DNA of 47,608 bases from Bacteroidales bacterium. GTDB lineage: Bacteria > Bacteroidota > Bacteroidia > Bacteroidales > JAGOPY01. The DNA lies in contig JALNZD010000032.1 in NCBI GenBank assembly GCA_023229505.1, positions 1 to 47,608 on the forward strand. The letters are read 5' to 3'. The position numbers and the translations under genes were made by a program. The notes beneath the pieces are model-generated. The model made no database searches and was not told the origin of the DNA. It saw only the letters and a program-made list of their open reading frames with translations. Positions 44,346-47,608 of this stretch are shown here, one piece after another (position 1 is the first letter of the stretch; the number at the start of each line of letters is the position of its first letter).

Positions 44346-44474
44346 GGTTATTAGTCACCCAGTCACCCAGTTACCCTGTCACTTAGTCATTAGTCATTGG
44401 TCATTAGTATCTTGGAATTTGGAATTTAGTGCTTTGAATTTGTTTGGAATTTGGTGCTTGGTGCTTGGAATTTT

Positions 44475-45002
44475 CTAATTAGCGTTCTTCACTTCTTCCA
44501 TCCTGATATTCTTAACTATGCGAACTGCTTCCGTTCCTGTCAGTTTGCCGAACGTATTTTCCCCAACCATCATGACCGGTGCGAGGGAGCAGCAGCCCAG
44601 GCAGGCGACGGATTCGAGGGTAAAGAGGCCGTCCTCGGTCGTTTCGCCGTCTTTGATCCTGAGTGATTCCTCGAGGGAATCGCTGATGGTATTGGCGTTT
44701 TGCACGTGGCAGGCAGTGCCATGGCATATTTTGATGATGATCTTCCCGACCGGCTTTAATCTGAACTGGGCGTAGAAGGTTGCCACGCCGTACATATCGG
44801 AAAGTTCCAGTCCCGTTTCCCGCGAGATCTTCTCAAAAGCCACATAGGGCAGGTAGCCAAACATGTTTTGAGTACCCTGGAGGAGCGGGATAAGGTTTCC
44901 CTTTTTTCCTTTATATTTTTCGATCAACGGATCAAGGCAGCTGAGATCGATGTCCTCCTGTTTATCCCTGCTGATCTCCTGTGTGATTCTCTCAATGCGC
45001 AT
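44475..45002 (-). CDS. NuoE/HydA-like [2Fe-2S] thioredoxin-fold subunit
   Basis: 175 residues, normal for NuoE-type subunits. An N-terminal helical region (LIPLLQGTQNMFGYLP, ELSDMYGVATFYAQF) is followed by the thioredoxin-like [2Fe-2S] domain with C93 and C98 (CHGTACHV) and C134 and C138 (CLGCCS). It relays electrons within NADH-linked flavoprotein complexes. It is the first gene of the minus-strand redox cluster, which is interrupted from NuoF by a 177-bp repeat-rich gap. A good promoter element lies 22 bp upstream of its ATG. Confidence 0.92.
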   Translation of the reverse strand: MRIERITQEISRDKQEDIDLSCLDPLIEKYKGKKGNLIPLLQGTQNMFGYLPYVAFEKISRETGLELSDMYGVATFYAQFRLKPVGKIIIKICHGTACHVQNANTISDSLEESLRIKDGETTEDGLFTLESVACLGCCSLAPVMMVGENTFGKLTGTEAVRIVKNIRMEEVKNAN

Positions 45003-45023
45003 ATTGTAGCGGATTTAGGACAG

Positions 45024-45031
45024 CAAAAGTA
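45024..45031 (-). promoter_or_regulatory. Probable -7 element for the NuoE-like operon
   Basis: On the minus strand this reads TACTTTTG (TAnnTTTG), 21 bp before the ATG at 45002. The surrounding TTTCTACTTTTG is shared with the AOR promoter at 8416-8426. A -33 element is not clear. Confidence 0.5.
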
Positions 45032-45272
45032 GAAAAAGTTTACCGGAGGGAATGCAGCAAGAAGGTAATTTATAGATTGTCTAAATAGCTGTATATGGCT
45101 GGTTTATTGGAAATTAGAAATTAGAAAATTGGAAGGGTTGTGGAAAGGGGGATTTTTTGTGAAATGATTAACAATAATTCATAATTGATACTCAAGATTT
45201 GAAAAAAGGAATTAAATGTGAATCAAAAAATCTCAACTAGTAATCCTACTTGAAGTAAGCCCTTTTAAACAG
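45032..45272. other. AT-rich gap without recognisable gene
   Basis: Between the NuoE promoter and the broken small ORF there is AT-rich DNA with short AAATTAGAAATTAG-type repeats (about 45108-45125). I see no ORF, RNA gene or terminator I can support. Confidence 0.6.
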
Positions 45273-45476
45273 TTATTGATTTCTAAATGTTGATATTCTA
45301 ATTCCTTTCTTTTCTATTTCGTATTTCGATATGTAATTCTTATTAGAAAGTATTTGAACAAATTGCTTATTCGCATCATTTATTTCAATTTTAGGTCTTT
45401 TCCCTCTCTTAGCAATATCCGAAAATGGACTTTATTTTTTTTTCTTTTCATTATACCATATTTGCTTTTGGTTCAT
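45273..45476 (-). pseudogene. Small ORF interrupted by an in-frame stop
   Basis: An ATG at 45476, 6 bp after the stop of the 120-residue membrane protein, opens a frame of about 67 codons. It reads MNQKQIWYNEKKKK, then TAA, then continues in the same frame as SPFSDIAKRGKRPKIEINDA and so on to a TAA at 45273. The second part has protein-like composition and a conserved-looking basic/acidic pattern. The internal stop follows a run of nine A. It may be a real nonsense mutation, a consensus error or a chance frame. No family is recognised. Confidence 0.4.
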
Positions 45477-45482
45477 TATATT

Positions 45483-45845
45483 CTATATTTCTGGAATTTC
45501 TTCTCTTGGTAATCTTTTTCGTATTATATCTACCAGTTGAGTAATTGATTTGTTATTTCTATGCCATAAAAACAATAACAATATTCCTGCTAGAAAACCT
45601 AAAATTGACAATATAACAAATATTATAAAGGTTAAATTTGATTTTACATTAGTTGTTAATATTGCAACTATTAGCGTCAATGCAGAACCAATAAGAAAAA
45701 TAGCAAAATTTAAAAAAATTGATCCAGGGGATCCTTTTTTTAATGTTTCTAATTCTCCTTCAGAGATCTCATAGATATTTAAATGGTCTATTCTAGCTCT
45801 CCTGATTTCTGGAGAAAACTCAGAATTTAAAATTGTTTTAGCCAT
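45483..45845 (-). CDS. Small membrane protein with two transmembrane helices
   Basis: 120 residues. A soluble N-terminus of ~40 residues (EIRRARIDHLNIYEISEGELETLKKGSPGS) is followed by two adjacent transmembrane helices (about 42-64 and 70-93) and a basic tail ending PREEIPEI. No family is recognised. It lies 3 bp after the DUF1883 gene and 6 bp before the broken ORF on the same strand, so the three form a compact unit. A small effector or anchor protein is possible (inference). The base composition is more AT-rich than the redox cluster beside it. Confidence 0.72.
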   Translation of the reverse strand: MAKTILNSEFSPEIRRARIDHLNIYEISEGELETLKKGSPGSIFLNFAIFLIGSALTLIVAILTTNVKSNLTFIIFVILSILGFLAGILLLFLWHRNNKSITQLVDIIRKRLPREEIPEI

Positions 45846-45848
45846 AAT

Positions 45849-46112
45849 TTATCCCTTTATAATATTAACTGATGCATTTACTGTTCCAGCATAGCCACCT
45901 AAATCTATTACTACGTGCCAATGTCCACCATGTGGTGGTCTTATATGCACAGGTGATTTAGTTACGCCTCCACCATAAAAAGTATACTTTTGCCCTGAAC
46001 GATATTTTTGAAAGTTTGAACTGTCTAGCAATCTGACATTTGCCTGTTTATCCAAAGTTACTTCAACAACATCATTGCTGGTCAAGCTAAATTCATAATG
46101 TAAATAATTCAT
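45849..46112 (-). CDS. DUF1883-family protein
   Basis: 87 residues covering the whole DUF1883 domain: MNYLHYEFSLTSNDVVEVTL, QANVRLLDSSNFQKYRSG, FYGGGVTKSPVHIRPP and GGHWHVVIDLGGYAG. The domain is a compact beta-rich module of unknown function. From memory, it is sometimes fused to TIR domains in other bacteria. Here it stands alone, 3 bp upstream of a two-helix membrane protein gene. No TIR domain is present in this window. A role in a conflict or defence unit is speculative. Confidence 0.85.
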   Translation of the reverse strand: MNYLHYEFSLTSNDVVEVTLDKQANVRLLDSSNFQKYRSGQKYTFYGGGVTKSPVHIRPPHGGHWHVVIDLGGYAGTVNASVNIIKG

Positions 46113-46146
46113 GCTTATAATATTTAATTTCAGTAAGTTATTTCTG

Positions 46147-46338
46147 TTAGTTTTTCACATCAATACCATGTATACAGGAATTCCGGGATAAATATAGATT
46201 ACACGGCGGCCGGACCAGATGGAATTCCTGCAAAACAATTTCACCCTTTGAGACAATCACATAACCAATCTGACATATACTTGATAATTCAGGAGTTGCG
46301 GTCTCAACATCGAAGGCTATGAAATCCGGTTTATTCAT
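46147..46338 (-). pseudogene. Truncated DEDDh 3'-5' exonuclease (DnaQ/RNase T-like), N-terminal fragment
   Basis: 63 residues that match only the start of a DEDDh exonuclease: FIAFDVETA (the first catalytic Asp and Glu), SSICQIGYVIV, GEIVLQEFHLVRPP and CIHGIDVKN, then a stop. The remaining ~100 residues with Exo II and III motifs are missing, and no continuation is seen in the 34 bp before the DUF1883 gene. It cannot be catalytically complete. It looks like a remnant from a deletion at the edge of the accessory segment. Confidence 0.75.
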
Positions 46339-46711
46339 TTTTATAATTAAACCTTGTTTCTATAGTGTCTGTAAGCAGAACCAAAAATTGTCGATTGTCA
46401 ACTGTCAACTGTCGGTTGTCAATTTTCTTACTGTCTTACAGTCTTATCATCTTAAATGGACCTGGGGGGAAGTCTTTTGGCCTGAACCTCAAATATAAGC
46501 AAATTAAATGATTATAAAAACAAAGGGGAGAAAATAATTCCAGTGTTCATGGTTCCAGAGTTCCATTGATGACGCCTAACAACTATTTTCCTACCCCACC
46601 CTCACCTGCCCATTCAACAAAAAATTGGCAATAGTTCATTTTCAATGATTGAGTAAACATCAAACCTACTTTTCCAATATAAATTCAATATTTCTAATGA
46701 TTTTTAAAAGA
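46339..46711. other. Non-coding gap with repeats
   Basis: 373 bp without a credible gene. It contains the heptamer array at 46387-46421, a CTTACTGTCTTACAGTCTTATCATCTT stretch broken into short repeats, and a GGACCTGGGGGGAAG block. The plus-strand ORF that begins in it is a shadow of the Pro-rich gene. Confidence 0.6.
46387..46421. repeat. Degenerate tandem 7-bp repeat (ATTGTCG/ACTGTCA), five units
   Basis: Five 7-bp units: ATTGTCG, ATTGTCA, ACTGTCA, ACTGTCG and GTTGTCA. It is the third period-7 array in the window, again intergenic. Confidence 0.85.
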
Positions 46712-46936
46712 TTATCGAGATTCACGTTTTGGAACAGGTGGAGGTGGAGGTTCCCGACGTTCAGGAGTCTTGAGAGGTGGTATTGGCGCTTCCCGACGTT
46801 CAGGAATTCTAACTGGTGGTATTGGCGGTTCCCGACGTTCAGGAGTTTTTATAGGAGGTGGCGTCTTGGGTTCGGGTATCCTTACTGGAGGTTTTGGAGG
46901 TTGTTCCATTATCGGATTTGTACTGTAGTTTTCCAT
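46712..46936 (-). CDS. Small proline-rich repeat protein
   Basis: 74 residues that start MENYSTNPIMEQPPKPP and then repeat a 13-residue unit of the type PERREPPIPPVRI three times, ending PKRESR. Pro and Arg/Glu dominate, so an extended polyproline rod is expected. It lies 12 bp after the 141-residue membrane protein gene on the same strand. The opposite-strand frame (Trp/Arg-rich) is judged a shadow because this one has a start near the upstream stop and operon spacing. It resembles no family I know. The small size and biased composition limit confidence. Confidence 0.5.
   Translation of the reverse strand: MENYSTNPIMEQPPKPPVRIPEPKTPPPIKTPERREPPIPPVRIPERREAPIPPLKTPERREPPPPPVPKRESR
46742..46860. 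repeat. 39-bp tandem repeat inside the Pro-rich gene
   Basis: A block starting TTCCCGACGTTCAGGA recurs at 46751, 46790 and 46829, a period of exactly 39 bp (13 codons), which keeps the frame of the Pro-rich ORF. Confidence 0.9.
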
Positions 46937-46948
46937 AACATTGATCTA

Positions 46949-47374
46949 TTAAATATTTAATAATAAGAATAATACTTGCAATCCGATTCCAATTGCGAGA
47001 CTAAAGTAAATAAGCGTTCTACCGAGTGATAATTCCTTGTGGCTGATATTCCATAAATTTAACAATTGTTTATCTTCACTAACAGTATCCGGTTTCATTT
47101 TGTCTATAAATTTCATCAGTTGTAAATCATGATGACTTGTTCTAGATTTTCTAAATAATATTAAAATAAAGGATATAAAAATAAAAGACAAACTCAATAT
47201 TAGAATCACTTTATAATTGGCGGCTTGAATTTTAAGAAATTTTTCATTGATCGTAATAAAGAAGCCTAAAGTACCTATCGAAATATAACTTAGTGATGTT
47301 TCAATCTCAAGGTCTTTGTCAATAAATTCTTTTTCAAGAATTTTTCTATAATCTTTAATTTCAGTTTCATTCAT
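46949..47374 (-). CDS. Small membrane protein with three predicted transmembrane helices
   Basis: 141 residues. A charged N-terminus (ETEIKDYRKILEKEFIDKDLEIE) is followed by helices near 27-43, 54-74 and 117-140, with a cytoplasmic loop containing SHHDLQLMKFIDKMKPD between the second and third. No family is recognised. It is followed 12 bp later by the Pro-rich gene, so the two may act together. It is AT-rich and sits at the end of the accessory segment. The final 234 bp of the window after its start show no ORF or clear promoter. Confidence 0.7.
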   Translation of the reverse strand: MNETEIKDYRKILEKEFIDKDLEIETSLSYISIGTLGFFITINEKFLKIQAANYKVILILSLSFIFISFILILFRKSRTSHHDLQLMKFIDKMKPDTVSEDKQLLNLWNISHKELSLGRTLIYFSLAIGIGLQVLFLLLNI

Positions 47375-47608
47375 AATATTATGGTTTGAATAAGGTTATT
47401 TTCTTACCACTATCGTACCCAGGCTTTGTGAATGTGGGTCTTAAATTTTTCATATATTTTTTATCTTCATTTTTCCTATTAATAACTCAAGTTTCGCAGT
47501 AAAAACACGTGCTTTATTTAATATGTTAATAACAAGATGATAACTTAGGGTTAAAAATGTGGGTCATGTTATGTAAGTAATTAAATTTAAGTTGCTTACA
47601 AAAAATAA

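Noticed and set aside
46649..46960. Trp/Arg/Phe-rich plus-strand ORF of 103 codons
   Set aside because: It is the reverse frame of the 39-bp Pro-rich repeat; the minus frame has operon spacing and a sensible start.
47375..47608. Possible short ORFs and a repeated TGTGGGTC motif at the window end
   Set aside because: Frames are under 30 codons without homology, and two copies of an 8-mer in AT-rich DNA are weak evidence.

Overview
This window looks like a chromosome fragment from an uncultured anaerobic member of the Bacteroidota, probably Bacteroidales-like. The evidence is three proteins with type IX secretion C-terminal sorting domains, Bacteroidota-specific families (DUF5686 with a carboxypeptidase-regulatory-like domain, DUF4296), Bacteroidota-type promoter motifs (TAnnTTTG at -7, once with a well-spaced TTTG at -33), few clear Shine-Dalgarno sequences, and many lipobox proteins. 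Tungsten aldehyde:ferredoxin oxidoreductase, NADH-linked iron-sulfur flavoproteins and rubrerythrin point to anaerobic metabolism.

Layout. 0-4 kb: the 3' end of a very large repetitive surface protein with an IPxxxW/transmembrane/Arg tail. 4.1-7.4 kb: exbB-exbD-tonB-like-folC. 7.4-16.2 kb: a tungsten/aldehyde region. It contains a ThiS-like/ThiF-like pair divergent from an aldehyde ferredoxin oxidoreductase gene, a T9SS cargo gene, a four-gene operon (ModE-type regulator, WtpA-like lipoprotein, ALDH7-type dehydrogenase, secreted molybdopterin-fold-like protein) and a lipoprotein gene. 16.3-20.6 kb: envelope genes kdsD-DUF5686-lptB. 20.7-25.5 kb: recQ-DUF4296, a lipoprotein, deoC and a START-domain protein.

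25.6-33.6 kb holds the most unusual system: five tightly packed genes encoding a di-heme-b-type membrane protein, a membrane-anchored iron-sulfur/FAD/NAD protein whose flavoprotein fold appears circularly permuted, two multiheme c-type cytochromes (20 CxxCH motifs, and 33 CxxCH plus one CxxxCH) and an outer-membrane beta-barrel. I read this as a candidate conduit from NAD(P)H and/or quinones across both membranes. 33.7-37.5 kb: three paralogous leucine-rich/L-domain-like surface proteins around an initiator tRNA gene. 37.5-38.3 kb: an MBL-fold protein. 38.3-45.0 kb (minus strand): NuoE-like, NuoF-like and a 1242-residue NuoG/GltD/molybdopterin-fold fusion, then a rubrerythrin-like gene. This resembles Stn-type electron-bifurcating transhydrogenases with an extra molybdopterin-type domain that lacks the formate dehydrogenase catalytic residues. 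45.0-47.6 kb: an AT-rich accessory segment with small membrane proteins, a DUF1883 protein, a truncated DEDDh exonuclease, a broken small gene and a Pro-rich repeat protein.

Overall the window links several redox modules: ferredoxin-linked aldehyde oxidation (AOR), NAD-linked aldehyde oxidation (ALDH), a NADH/NADPH/ferredoxin exchanger (Nuo-like cluster) and a multiheme outlet. That functional link is inference. No searches or structure predictions were run; all family calls come from reading the sequence.
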